64,000 nucleotides of DNA from an uncultured Alphaproteobacteria bacterium (GTDB lineage Bacteria > Pseudomonadota > Alphaproteobacteria > Micavibrionales > Micavibrionaceae). The position numbers and the translations under genes were made by a program. Every line of letters starts with the position of its first letter. Position 1 is the first letter of the stretch. Below, one piece after another: positions 1-8,796 of this stretch. The stretch lies in contig CAMLJM010000010.1 of NCBI GenBank assembly GCA_946480475.1, forward strand, positions 1 to 64,000, in the 5' to 3' direction. The notes beneath the pieces are model-generated. The model saw only the letters and a program-made list of their open reading frames with translations. It searched no databases and was not told where the DNA came from.

Positions 1-69
1 CGGTTTAACGTCTAAAAACTGTTCTAGTCATCCCTTTTCAGGTGGGCTGATGTCACTGAGGGATATAGA

Positions 70-1251
70 ATGGTTTCCATGCAAAATTCTTATTTTTCAT
101 TATTTATGATCTTCTTGCGCTTTGGGTTGCTTGCGTGGGGTGGGCCTGTTGCACAGATCAATATGATCCGTGAAGAACTGGTGGAGAGACGAGGCTGGAT
201 CAGCGCGGATAAGTTCAAACGCGTTCTGGCCGTTTATCAGGCGCTGCCCGGACCTGAAGCGCATGAGATTTGTGTTTATTTTGGCATGATCCAGAAAGGC
301 AGATGGGGCGGGTTTCTGGCAGGGTTAGGCTTCATGCTTCCTGGTTTTGCCCTGATTCTCTTGTTATCATGGGCGTATATTTCTCTGGGGGCGGATATTC
401 TGTTGCCCTTGTTTGTTGGCGTGGGTCCCGCTGTTACGGCTTTGATCATTCGTGCCTTGCACCGGATAGGGAAGCATACATTGACGGGGATTTCTCTTTG
501 GATTTGCGCGACGCTCTCTATTTTTCTCACTCTACTGGGCGTTCACTTTCTGTTGGTCTTTGCTGTTTGTGCGGTCGGGCAGACTCTCTGGGCAAGAGGG
601 TCAAAGCATTTTGCAGTTCTGGCTTTGTCCTTATTAAGCGCTGCGGCGCTGGGCGCTTCTTTTGTGATAGCTGACGGCGTTAGTCTTGTCATTTCCTCTG
701 GAGGAGGGCTATTCGTAGAGGGATTAAAGGCGGGATTGTTATCGTTTGGAGGCGCTTATACAGCATTGCCGTTCCTTAAAGATAGCATGGTTGGGGTCTA
801 TCCCGGTGTGACATCCCAGTCTTTTCTTGATGGAATTGCCCTATCAAGCGTTATTCCTGCGCCGCTGATAATTTTTGGAACATATCTTGGTTATTTGGCG
901 GATGGATTTACAGGGGCAATTCTAGTGACGCTTGGTATTTTCATTCCTGCCTTCTCTTTTACGCTGGTGGGCCATAATTGGCTGGAGAAAATGATTGAGA
1001 ATCCGTCCCTGCATGGTGCTCTTGATGGTATAGCGGCGGGTGTTGTTGGCTTGCTATTGATCACGACCATTGAAATAGCCGTACAAACTTTGACGGGGAT
1101 CGGACCTATTCTAATATTTGCCATCGCGCTTGCGGGCTTGTATTTTCTATCCGGCAAATGGAACGTACCTCTTGTGATTTTTATTTGCGGTCTTTTAGGG
1201 TTGATATTGGCCCTTTTGGGTATAGCGCCCGACTTATCCTACCAGAGGTGA
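70..1251 (+). CDS. chrA: Chromate transporter, long-chain CHR family
   Basis: Predicted inner-membrane transporter of 393 residues, the usual size of a two-domain (fused) CHR protein. Each half carries the family motif pair: GGPVAQ at residues 24-29 with LPGPEA at 59-64 in the first half, and FGGAYTALP at 226-234 followed by an IPAP motif in the second. The protein is almost entirely hydrophobic helices. ChrA proteins export chromate using the proton gradient; actual substrate is inferred from family only. The start is supported by a GAGGG ribosome site about 7 bases upstream; Met4 is an alternative. Its 3' end overlaps the convergent small gene by 18 bases. No chrB regulator is visible in the 69 bases to the left. 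Confidence 0.9.
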   Translation: MVSMQNSYFSLFMIFLRFGLLAWGGPVAQINMIREELVERRGWISADKFKRVLAVYQALPGPEAHEICVYFGMIQKGRWGGFLAGLGFMLPGFALILLLSWAYISLGADILLPLFVGVGPAVTALIIRALHRIGKHTLTGISLWICATLSIFLTLLGVHFLLVFAVCAVGQTLWARGSKHFAVLALSLLSAAALGASFVIADGVSLVISSGGGLFVEGLKAGLLSFGGAYTALPFLKDSMVGVYPGVTSQSFLDGIALSSVIPAPLIIFGTYLGYLADGFTGAILVTLGIFIPAFSFTLVGHNWLEKMIENPSLHGALDGIAAGVVGLLLITTIEIAVQTLTGIGPILIFAIALAGLYFLSGKWNVPLVIFICGLLGLILALLGIAPDLSYQR

Positions 1252-1485
1252 TGGCTTCTTTATGGGGCTTTTCCCCGCTTCCTCACGTTTGTTAAGGTAG
1301 TTTTGGGTTTCCTGGATGACACTTTCCATTTGGGCTGTTAATGCAGGATCCTGGATTGCGGTTTTACCTGCAGTAGCGCTTAACTGCATAAAGTCATTTG
1401 CAGAAGTCAGGGCAGCGGGATCAATCCGGGAGGCGTTTTCACGGTTTCGAATAAGGCGCTCAAACTCTGAATAAAAGTTAGTCAT
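1234..1485 (-). CDS. Small hypothetical protein, 83 aa
   Basis: I do not recognise this family. The product is a soluble, mostly helical 83-residue protein with a basic, proline-containing tail (KSPIKKPSPLVG) and no signal peptide or membrane segment. It lies 17 bases downstream of apt on the same strand, so it probably belongs to an ilvE-apt transcript. The ATG has an AGGG about 10 bases upstream. Its last 18 bases overlap the 3' end of the convergent chrA gene. It is judged real from its position and ribosome site, not from recognised homology. Confidence 0.55.
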   Translation of the reverse strand: MTNFYSEFERLIRNRENASRIDPAALTSANDFMQLSATAGKTAIQDPALTAQMESVIQETQNYLNKREEAGKSPIKKPSPLVG

Positions 1486-1502
1486 ACTCTTGACCCTTTT
1501 TT

Positions 1503-2087
1503 CTAGGGCGATGGTTTGTTCTGCGGTGCGGGTGTTAACGCAGGCTCTTCATCATCGTAAGATACTACCGATATCAGCGGTACATCGATCTTCTCGCGGC
1601 CTTTGAGGAAATCAAGTTCGATAATGCAGGCAGCCGCTAAAACTTCGGCGCCAGCCTTACGCGCTAATTCGATTGTTGCTTTCAGTGTGCCCCCAGTAGC
1701 TAGCAGGTCATCCGCTATAACGACTTTGGCGCCCGGTCTGATCAAATCAGGTTGTAATTCCAGCGTATCTGTTCCGTATTCCAAATCGTAAGTGTGAGAG
1801 ATAACGGTGCCGGGTAATTTGCCTTTCTTACGGGCCATAATCATGCCGAGACCCAGGCGATCAGCCAGCGGAACGGCAGTCAGGAAGCCACGGGATTCTA
1901 TGCCTATTAGGAGATCTGGCTGGTATGGTCTTACTTGCTCTTCAAGTTGATCCAGCATTCTTTTTAAAGCTTCTGGATGAGCAAGCAGAGGGGAAATGTC
2001 ACGGAAAAGTATGCCCTTTTTGGGAAAATCAAGCACGCCCCGGATGTGGCTTTTGATATTAAATTCGTTTTGAACTGTATCTTGCAT
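1503..2087 (-). CDS. apt: Adenine phosphoribosyltransferase
   Basis: Purine salvage enzyme that makes AMP from adenine and PRPP in the cytoplasm. The 194-residue protein has the PRPP-binding loop VVIADDLLATGGT at residues 122-134 and the Apt-type N-terminal region (FPKKGILFRDISPLL at 21-35). The IESRGF segment at 63-68 is also typical of Apt. The C-terminus is some 20 residues longer than the common form and ends in a proline-rich tail. The gene follows ilvE by 18 bases, which suggests co-transcription. An AAAGAG sequence precedes the ATG. Confidence 0.95.
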   Translation of the reverse strand: MQDTVQNEFNIKSHIRGVLDFPKKGILFRDISPLLAHPEALKRMLDQLEEQVRPYQPDLLIGIESRGFLTAVPLADRLGLGMIMARKKGKLPGTVISHTYDLEYGTDTLELQPDLIRPGAKVVIADDLLATGGTLKATIELARKAGAEVLAAACIIELDFLKGREKIDVPLISVVSYDDEEPALTPAPQNKPSP

Positions 2088-2105
2088 AAAAATTCTCTTT
2101 AATTA

Positions 2106-3008
2106 TTAAGCGGCTTTCACTGATTTCTGTCTTACCAGATCACTATAGGCAGATTTCAATTTCTCTGTGACAGGACCAATAGGCAAACTTACAACATCAT
2201 CAATTTTTGATACAGGAGCAATTTCTGCGGCTGTACCCGTCAGGAATATTTCCTGCACGCCTTTGAGATCGTCTGGCATAATGTGGCCTTCCTCTACGGT
2301 GTAGCCCAGATCCCGCGCGAGTTTAATGACGGTCTGTCTTGTAATGCCGTTTAGAAAGCATTCCGGAACGGGTGTTTTGATCATGCCGTCTTTGACGACA
2401 AACAGGTTTGCGCCTGATGCCTCGGCTACGCGACCATGAACATCCAGCATCAGGGCGTCATCATATCCTGCGCGGTCAGCTTCATGCTTGGCCAATGTAC
2501 CGATACCATAGATACCAGCGCATTTTGCCTGTACAGGCATGGTGCGTGGATCACAACGTCGCCATTTCGATGTTTTCAAGGCAAGGCCTGCATTGTCCCC
2601 TGATTTAGGGAAGAAGTATTTGGGCCATTCCCAGCATGCGATAGCCACGTGCGTTTTACATGCTTGTGCTGCAATGCCCATGGCTTCCGGACCACGCCAA
2701 GCCAATGGACGCACATAGCCATTATCGATCTTGTTGGCTGCCAGTACCTCGTAGCTGTGCTCCATAATCTGTTCAGAAGTATAGGGGAGTGGCATATCCA
2801 GCAGTTCGCCCGAGCGGAGCAAGCGGTCAGAGTGTTCTTTCAGTTTGAAAATCTGGCCATCGTACATGCGTTCGCCTTCGAACACGCTGCCGCCGTAATG
2901 TAGGCCATGTGACATGACATGGACTTTGGCCTCGCGCCAGGGAAGCATTTTGCCATCAAGCCAGATCCAGCCATCACGATCATCATAGGGGAGTCCAGGA
3001 GCGGCCAT
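2106..3008 (-). CDS. ilvE: Branched-chain amino acid aminotransferase
   Basis: PLP-dependent class IV aminotransferase, last step of valine, leucine and isoleucine synthesis. The 300-residue length is normal. The PLP lysine is K162 in the AKCAG context. Further family blocks are HGLHYGGSVFEGER near residue 34, EASGANLF near 196, GITRQTVI near 221 and the GTAAEIAPV motif near the C-terminus. The start has GAGG about 9 bases upstream. It is divergent from the response regulator, with only 55 bases between the two starts, so the two promoters share that gap. Confidence 0.93.
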   Translation of the reverse strand: MAAPGLPYDDRDGWIWLDGKMLPWREAKVHVMSHGLHYGGSVFEGERMYDGQIFKLKEHSDRLLRSGELLDMPLPYTSEQIMEHSYEVLAANKIDNGYVRPLAWRGPEAMGIAAQACKTHVAIACWEWPKYFFPKSGDNAGLALKTSKWRRCDPRTMPVQAKCAGIYGIGTLAKHEADRAGYDDALMLDVHGRVAEASGANLFVVKDGMIKTPVPECFLNGITRQTVIKLARDLGYTVEEGHIMPDDLKGVQEIFLTGTAAEIAPVSKIDDVVSLPIGPVTEKLKSAYSDLVRQKSVKAA

Positions 3009-3063
3009 TTACATATTCCTCAGTTTTCTTTCCAAACCGAAGTATATGAAGTAAAACAATGAA

Positions 3064-3771
3064 ATGCAAAAGCTGGCTGTGCCAAACCCTGAAGATTTGC
3101 CCCATATTCTGGTCGTTGATGACGATGAGCGGATCAGGACGCTTTTGCTGCGATATTTGCAGGAGCACGGATTTTTGGCTGTTGCCGCGGCATCTGCGCA
3201 GGAAGCATCAGATATTCTTGAGCGTTTCATTTTTGATGCGCTGATCGTTGACATCATGATGCCGGGAGAGACAGGGCTCGAATTTACCAAGCGGTTCAAG
3301 CAAAAGGCAGATCTGCCGGTGTTGTTATTGACGGCCTTGGGCGAGACAGATGACAAGATTGCCGGTTTTGAAAGCGGTGCTGATGATTATCTATCGAAGC
3401 CCTTTGAGCCCCGTGAACTGGTTCTGCGTCTTCATGCCATTTTGCGGCGCCGCCCGAAGCCTGAAGTTCTGAAGAGCTTTAAGGTTGGCCGCTGGATATA
3501 TGATGAGTCTGTTAATGAACTAAAAGACGGCACTGAAGTTATGCGCCTGACTACCGTTGAGGGTAATTTGTTACGTGCCTTGGCCAGCCGTGCTGGCGAT
3601 GTCATCAGTCGTGAAGATCTTGCCGCGCTTTGTGACCTGGATGCTGGCGAACGTACTATTGATGTGCAGGTTACACGCCTGCGCCGGAAGATCGAGGATG
3701 ATGTTAAGCGCCCGCGCTGCCTGCAAACCGTGCGTGGACGTGGTTATATGCTGAGGATTGAGAGCCTATGA
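3064..3771 (+). CDS. OmpR-family response regulator
   Basis: DNA-binding response regulator of 235 residues. The receiver domain (about 14-125) has the acidic cluster VVDDDE at 18-22, the phospho-acceptor D63 in VDIMMPG and the conserved K112 in SKPFEPREL. The C-terminal winged helix (about 140-235) carries LTTVEGNLLRAL and the RTIDVQVTRLRRKIE recognition region. It overlaps the next kinase gene by four bases (ATGA), so the two form a two-component operon. The order and architecture resemble alphaproteobacterial OmpR/EnvZ or FeuP/FeuQ pairs; the signal is unknown. Confidence 0.92.
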   Translation: MQKLAVPNPEDLPHILVVDDDERIRTLLLRYLQEHGFLAVAAASAQEASDILERFIFDALIVDIMMPGETGLEFTKRFKQKADLPVLLLTALGETDDKIAGFESGADDYLSKPFEPRELVLRLHAILRRRPKPEVLKSFKVGRWIYDESVNELKDGTEVMRLTTVEGNLLRALASRAGDVISREDLAALCDLDAGERTIDVQVTRLRRKIEDDVKRPRCLQTVRGRGYMLRIESL

Positions 3772-5108
3772 AACTGAAGCTCAAAAAATTCCTGCCGCGC
3801 ACAATTTTTGGTCGCTCATTGCTGATTCTGATCATGCCTATGCTTTTGTTGCAGGCTATTACGACCTATATATTTTTTGACCGCCACTGGGAGAAAATGA
3901 CCAGTCGTTTGGCTTTTGCGGTCGCCGGTGAAATTGCGACGATGGCCGAAGTGCTGGAAGGCCCTGACGGCCCCTCGCAAGTTGAGAATTTATCACGCTT
4001 TGCCGTTCAGCATCTTGATCTGCTTATCAGTTACGCGCCCGGTGATAAGCTGGATGATCAGCCGCATGTGATTAAGCCTTTGGATTGGCGGCGTTTAATG
4101 ATGGCTGATGCTTTGAATGCTGAGCTTGCGGCTAAAGTCAGGCGGCCATTTACTCTGGATATAGATAGCGAAGAAAAATGGGTTGATGTGCGGGTGCAAC
4201 TGGATGACGGCGTATTATTGGTCAGTCTGCCCCAGCGTCGCTTGTTTTCGTCATCAAGCTATATTGTTATTCTCTGGATGATAGGAAGCTCGATTATCCT
4301 ATTAGCGATTGCGATTGTATTTATGCGTAATCAGGTGCGACCTATCCGGCGTCTGGCTGTCGCTGCTGAGCGGTTTGGACGCGGACTTGATGTGCCATCT
4401 TCTTTCAAACCTGAGGGTGCCCGTGAAATACGGCAAGCGGCACAGGCATTCCTTGACATGCATGATCGGGTCAAGCGGCAGATAACTCAGCGAGCGGCGA
4501 TGCTGGCTGGGGTTTCTCATGATCTGCGGACGCCTCTCACACGTATGCGGTTACAGGTGGCCATGTTGCCTGAGGGGCCTGATGCCGATGCCCTGAAGCA
4601 GGATATCGCTGACATGGAACGTATGATCAATGCCTATCTGGATTTTGCCAAAGGTGAAGGGGCGGAACAGGCCGTACGCATAGATTTAAGGCAGGTTCTG
4701 GAGCATATAGCTACTGGCATGAAGCGCCAGGGTGCTGATATTCAGTTGCAGATGGAACAGAACTTGTCTTTATTCTTACGTCCTGTGGCATTCGAGCGTG
4801 GACTGACGAACATACTGACAAATGCACGTAAATATGCGCCTCATATCTGGCTATCTGCCCGCCGCATGGATGATGATGAGCATATTGAAATTCTGGTTGA
4901 TGATGACGGCCCCGGGATCCCGGACAATCAGTTGGAAGAGGTATTCAAGCCGTTCATGCGTGTTGATAGTTCGCGAAATGCGGCTACGGGTGGTGTGGGT
5001 CTGGGCTTGCCGATTGCACGTGAGGTTTTTCATGCCCACGGCGGAAAGATATGGCTGGAGAAAAGCCCGCGCGGTGGCGTGCGTGCTGTAATTCAGTTGC
5101 CCGCTTAA
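3768..5108 (+). CDS. EnvZ-like membrane sensor histidine kinase
   Basis: Sensor partner of the preceding response regulator. Residues 15-37 form the first membrane helix, a periplasmic sensor of about 120 residues follows, and the second helix lies at about 163-186. A HAMP linker (VRPIRRLAVAAERFGRG) leads to the dimerisation domain with phospho-acceptor H251 in SHDLRTPLTRMR. The ATPase domain shows the N-box (TNILTNARKYA), the D-x-G-x-G box (DDDGPGIP) and GVGLGLPIA. At 446 residues it is close to EnvZ. It shares a 4-base double stop with the convergent CsaA-like gene. Confidence 0.93.
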   Translation: MKLKLKKFLPRTIFGRSLLILIMPMLLLQAITTYIFFDRHWEKMTSRLAFAVAGEIATMAEVLEGPDGPSQVENLSRFAVQHLDLLISYAPGDKLDDQPHVIKPLDWRRLMMADALNAELAAKVRRPFTLDIDSEEKWVDVRVQLDDGVLLVSLPQRRLFSSSSYIVILWMIGSSIILLAIAIVFMRNQVRPIRRLAVAAERFGRGLDVPSSFKPEGAREIRQAAQAFLDMHDRVKRQITQRAAMLAGVSHDLRTPLTRMRLQVAMLPEGPDADALKQDIADMERMINAYLDFAKGEGAEQAVRIDLRQVLEHIATGMKRQGADIQLQMEQNLSLFLRPVAFERGLTNILTNARKYAPHIWLSARRMDDDEHIEILVDDDGPGIPDNQLEEVFKPFMRVDSSRNAATGGVGLGLPIAREVFHAHGGKIWLEKSPRGGVRAVIQLPA

Positions 5109-5443
5109 TAGAGCCTGCCGCCGTTGGGCACTTTCTTGCTTGGAGCAATAAGTGTTACCGCTTCGTTTTCGTCCGGGAATCCCAGCACCAGAAATTCTGA
5201 CATGTATTTGCCGATTTGGCGCGGCGGGAAGTTGATGACACCGGCAACCTGCCTGCCTATCAGTTCATCCAGTTTATAATTTACTGTGATTTGCGCGGAT
5301 GTCTTTTTGACCCCGATTTCCGGACCAAAATCCACCCATAATTTGAAAGCAGGCTTCTTGGCTTCAGGAAAATCCTGCGCGTCAATAATGGTACCCACTC
5401 GTATGTCGACATTCAGGAATTCATCAAAGCTAATAACAGGCAT
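5105..5443 (-). CDS. csaA: CsaA-like tRNA-binding-domain protein
   Basis: A 112-residue stand-alone EMAP/Trbp111-type OB-fold protein. The N-terminal FLNVDIRVGTI block, the central KKTSAQITVNY segment and the GFPDENEAV...NGG C-terminus match CsaA proteins. CsaA is described as a tRNA-binding, chaperone-like protein with a link to protein export; that role is family knowledge. The gene follows the phasin with its ATG overlapping the phasin stop region by one base, so the two may share a transcript, although the functions are not obviously linked. Confidence 0.85.
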   Translation of the reverse strand: MPVISFDEFLNVDIRVGTIIDAQDFPEAKKPAFKLWVDFGPEIGVKKTSAQITVNYKLDELIGRQVAGVINFPPRQIGKYMSEFLVLGFPDENEAVTLIAPSKKVPNGGRLY

Positions 5444-5946
5444 CAGGCGGCTATTTTCCTGTGCGTGATATCGCCTGCGTTTGCAGGAATCAAGGCTGTG
5501 TGGGCCTTGCTGGCTTGACGCTGGCCCTCGCTCAATGTGCTCATCGCACGATGATGAAGCGTATCAGCAGCGTTACGCAGGGCTTCTGTCATATTGTCCT
5601 GCATTTTGCGCGCTTCATGAACAATGTGCTGGTAATGCTTTTTGCTGACTTCAGCATGACGCACAATTTTTTCTTCAGGGGTGCCCTCGTCAATGATCAG
5701 GTTCATCAGGGCTGTTTGATTTTGCCAAAGAGTGGAGAAAATGCTGCTTTGCTGTTGTGCGGCTTCTTGCCATCCTGCCAAGATAATCTGGTGTGCTTCT
5801 GCAAAGGCTTGCAGGTTAGTACGTTGCGTCTCAAACAGGCTGTGCAGGTCATAGGGTAGCCCGCGGGAAAAGCCCTGCGCGTTGGAAATCATAGAAAGCA
5901 GGGTTTTCGGAGTAATAAAATGAGTGTCTGTGTCCAGGTTCAGCAT
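5443..5946 (-). CDS. phaP: Phasin family protein (PHB granule-associated)
   Basis: A 167-residue amphipathic, Gln/Ala-rich helical protein with the phasin-type layout: a lead segment, then a long helical stretch with repeated Q and A (WQEAAQQQSSIFSTLWQNQ). Phasins coat PHB granules. The open frame extends upstream to 6087, but those 47 residues are unlike a phasin and overlap an operator-like region. The ATG at 5946 gives MLNLDTDTHF with an AAGG upstream, so I use it. The extreme C-terminus (ALIPANAGDITH) is odd and may come from a repeat half-site, see findings. The PHB synthesis genes lie 20 kb away. Confidence 0.75.
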   Translation of the reverse strand: MLNLDTDTHFITPKTLLSMISNAQGFSRGLPYDLHSLFETQRTNLQAFAEAHQIILAGWQEAAQQQSSIFSTLWQNQTALMNLIIDEGTPEEKIVRHAEVSKKHYQHIVHEARKMQDNMTEALRNAADTLHHRAMSTLSEGQRQASKAHTALIPANAGDITHRKIAA

Positions 5947-5982
5947 GGCTATACCTTTTTGCAAAAAAATGGCTGATTTTGG

Positions 5983-6007
5983 CTGCATGATGCGCTGCAT
6001 GAGGCAG
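5983..6007. promoter_or_regulatory. Candidate PhaR operator upstream of the phasin gene
   Basis: Two direct copies of a TGC-rich 12-mer sit back to back: CTGCATGATGCG at 5983-5994 and CTGCATGAGGCA at 5995-6006. The second also forms CTGC-N5-GCAG (5995-6007). PhaR repressors of Rhodobacter and Paracoccus are reported to bind TGC-rich CTGC-N3/4-GCAG sites in phasin promoters. The position, 37-61 bases upstream of the phasin ATG, fits a repressor site. The spacer of 5 is longer than the reported 3-4. Confidence 0.45.
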
Positions 6008-6162
6008 GCTGTCAATCTATCCCATACCAAGATATGCATTCCGAAAAAGTTCCGTAAAATCACAAATTTTCCTTTTTTAGCAAACAATTAACCCGGAAAG
6101 TGGAGAGTGTAAAAAGGGGGCTGGTGTATTCTGGCCACCATATCGATTAACGCAGGTTTTTT

Positions 6163-8796
6163 ATGGCTTATCGAAACCAGAGCAAAGCAGAGCCGGATTT
6201 TGAGGAGAACAATGCCGATCGCGCGCGTCGCGTTATGACGGGCGGTGTTCCTCAATTTATGGTTTTCCTGAATGGCATGATTCTGACAGTTGTTGCCTAT
6301 TTGGTGCTTAGCATTTTCATGAGCGATATTATCGTTGATGAATATCGCAACATGGTGGAGGAGACGCGTGCAACGGTTTCCGGACATATCGAGCGTGTGC
6401 AGGATGATCTGCAGATGCTTTCCACGATCCTGACTCTCTCTGGCGCGAGTACGGGTGAAATGGCCCGGCAGGGTATTCAGAAGGCTGCACCTGATACACG
6501 GCTTTTTGACCATCTGATATGGATATATAAAGATGAAACAGGTAATTGGAAATACCGTGATCTTTTGGGCGATATTCCCACAGCTGAAGATTATAGGCCC
6601 CTCAGTGTCAATAAAGGTGTGGCGCTTGTTCAATATATCATGGCTAATCGTGGCAAGGCAGCAGACCAGCCTTTTGCACTTATTGATTACTCATCTAGCG
6701 ATTATACGCAAGAAAATGACAGTCCGATTGTAAAAAGCCGCATGTTTATCATTGCGCGTAACCTAAGTGATGGATCTGCAGATAAAGGCATTCTGGCGGC
6801 TGTTATGCGTATGCATGTTATTGTCGATATGGACTGGTTGGTTAATCAGCCCATGGTGCGCCGCCTGACGATTGCAGATGGGCAAAGCCATAAGCGGCTA
6901 TTCCTGCTGGATCGTGGTACAAATAATGTCGAAGAGGTAGGGTCCAAGGGGGACTTTACCTATAACTACGACATGAATATCGCGGGGCATGTATGGAGCG
7001 CAGAAATTCGTGTTGGTTCTGACCGCAATATGATGTTTCTGCGCCAGTCGCCGTTACTACTATTGTTCTTTGGCTTGACGCTTACTATCGTGGGGACAAT
7101 GTATGTGCGCAGTAACCAGCGTCAGTCATACCGATTATCTTCTGTGAATCGTGCTCTTGCACAGAAGAACTATGAATTAAACAGTGAAATGGCGGAGCGG
7201 GAGAGGCTTAACCAGACACTTCGAAAAGCCGAGCGTGAATATCGTGCGATTATTGATTCCGTCAGCGATATTATCTTTGAGCTCAATTCAGAGGGTGAGC
7301 TGTTATTTCTCAACGAAACCTGGCCACGAATTACAGGCTTTGAGATTGAGCAAAGCCTGCACCGTAATTTATTCGATATGCTGCATCCGCAAGATCAGGA
7401 AGAGCAGAGGACAGCCTTTAAGCAGCTTGTGATTGGCAAGCGTCCGGCCTATCGGTCATTTACGCGCCTGCGTACGAATAGCGGTGTATATCATGCGGCA
7501 GAGTTGGCGATGTCTATGTTGCGTCAGGATGAAACCCGGCAATTACGTGTCGTGGGCACCATTACCGATGTGGAAGAACGCCGCCGTACAGAGCGCGCAC
7601 TTACTGAAGCAGAGAAGAAATACCGTACCATCGTTGAGAACGCAGCCGGCGGTATCTATCAGGTTACGCCTGAGGGGCATTTCCTGAGTGTTAATCCCGC
7701 CTATGCGCGCATTCTGGGTTATGAGTCTATCGATCACGTGATGAAACATGTGCGCAATGCCCATGAGCAGCTTTATCGACTGCCACGCGAGCGTGCCCGT
7801 TTTATTCGCGAATTGGAACAAAAGGGGGCTGTCCAGGGGTTTGAGGCGGAGATGCTTACCCGACATGGCGACTTTATCTGGGTTAATGAGAATGCCCGCG
7901 CTGTCCGTGATGATGATGGTCATATTCTCTATTATGAGGGCAGCCTCGAGAATATTACCCAGCGTAAAGAAGCTGAGCTAAAAATGAGCGAGGCTATGTT
8001 GCAGTCCGATCTGGCGAACCGTGCGAAATCTGAATTCCTTGCCAATATGTCGCATGAATTGCGGACGCCGCTGAATGCGATTATTGGCTTCTCTGAAATC
8101 ATCCGGAATGAAGTTTTTGGAACGATCAACCAACGCCAGTATTGGGAATACGCAAAGGATATTCATGAGAGCGGCAAGCAATTGCTGCGTATCATTAATG
8201 ACATTCTGGATGTTTCACGCATTGATGCCGGTGATCGTCAGTTAAATGAAAGCGCCATCAATATGGAGCAGATGGTTTCTGGCTGTATCGAGTTTATGCA
8301 CGGAAAGATTGATGAAGCTGGCCTGACGGTCAATAACACAACCCTTAAGCATGTGCCTAATCTGGTGGGTGAGGAACTGGCGGTTAAGCAATCGCTCCTG
8401 AATATTTTGTCCAATGCCATTAAATTTACCCAGCCGGGCGGCAGCATCACTATATCAGATGAAGTGGATGGCGACGGACGTTTGCGTCTTTCTGTTACGG
8501 ATACGGGCGTAGGGCTTGATGATGATGAAATCGAAAAGGCTTTATCGCCTTTTGGCCAGGTAGAGACATCGCTATCACGGAACACATCGGGTGCAGGACT
8601 TGGCCTTACATTGGTGACATCACTCATGAAACTTCACGGTGGTTATCTGGAACTGGTTTCCCAGAAGGGTATTGGTACTACGGCAACCCTCGTGTTTCCT
8701 AAAAAGCGGGTTATTATAGATCCTTCCCGCAAGTCATCTGCGCTGCCTGCTGATAATGAAGCGCAGCAGGATTCTACCAACCGGACGATCCAATAA
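6163..8796 (+). CDS. Membrane-bound PAS sensor histidine kinase
   Basis: An 877-residue kinase. It starts with a cytoplasmic head, a membrane helix near 30-53, an extracytoplasmic sensor of about 240 residues and a second helix near 295-315. Two PAS domains follow (about 350-475 and 480-605), each ending in a PAC-like segment (TDVEERR, ENITQRK). The dimerisation domain has H631 in NMSHELRTPL. The sequence after it (FSEIIRNEVFG...YAKDIHESGKQLL) is the PleC/DivJ/PdhS style of alphaproteobacterial kinase. The ATPase domain has NILSNAIKFT, DTGVGLDDDE and GAGLGLTL. There is no receiver domain and no adjacent regulator, so the target is unknown. The 3' end overlaps recX by 23 bases. Confidence 0.92.
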   Translation: MAYRNQSKAEPDFEENNADRARRVMTGGVPQFMVFLNGMILTVVAYLVLSIFMSDIIVDEYRNMVEETRATVSGHIERVQDDLQMLSTILTLSGASTGEMARQGIQKAAPDTRLFDHLIWIYKDETGNWKYRDLLGDIPTAEDYRPLSVNKGVALVQYIMANRGKAADQPFALIDYSSSDYTQENDSPIVKSRMFIIARNLSDGSADKGILAAVMRMHVIVDMDWLVNQPMVRRLTIADGQSHKRLFLLDRGTNNVEEVGSKGDFTYNYDMNIAGHVWSAEIRVGSDRNMMFLRQSPLLLLFFGLTLTIVGTMYVRSNQRQSYRLSSVNRALAQKNYELNSEMAERERLNQTLRKAEREYRAIIDSVSDIIFELNSEGELLFLNETWPRITGFEIEQSLHRNLFDMLHPQDQEEQRTAFKQLVIGKRPAYRSFTRLRTNSGVYHAAELAMSMLRQDETRQLRVVGTITDVEERRRTERALTEAEKKYRTIVENAAGGIYQVTPEGHFLSVNPAYARILGYESIDHVMKHVRNAHEQLYRLPRERARFIRELEQKGAVQGFEAEMLTRHGDFIWVNENARAVRDDDGHILYYEGSLENITQRKEAELKMSEAMLQSDLANRAKSEFLANMSHELRTPLNAIIGFSEIIRNEVFGTINQRQYWEYAKDIHESGKQLLRIINDILDVSRIDAGDRQLNESAINMEQMVSGCIEFMHGKIDEAGLTVNNTTLKHVPNLVGEELAVKQSLLNILSNAIKFTQPGGSITISDEVDGDGRLRLSVTDTGVGLDDDEIEKALSPFGQVETSLSRNTSGAGLGLTLVTSLMKLHGGYLELVSQKGIGTTATLVFPKKRVIIDPSRKSSALPADNEAQQDSTNRTIQ

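Noticed and set aside
5947..6087. N-terminal extension of the phasin
   Set aside because: The 47 residues do not look like a phasin, and the candidate PhaR operator lies there.
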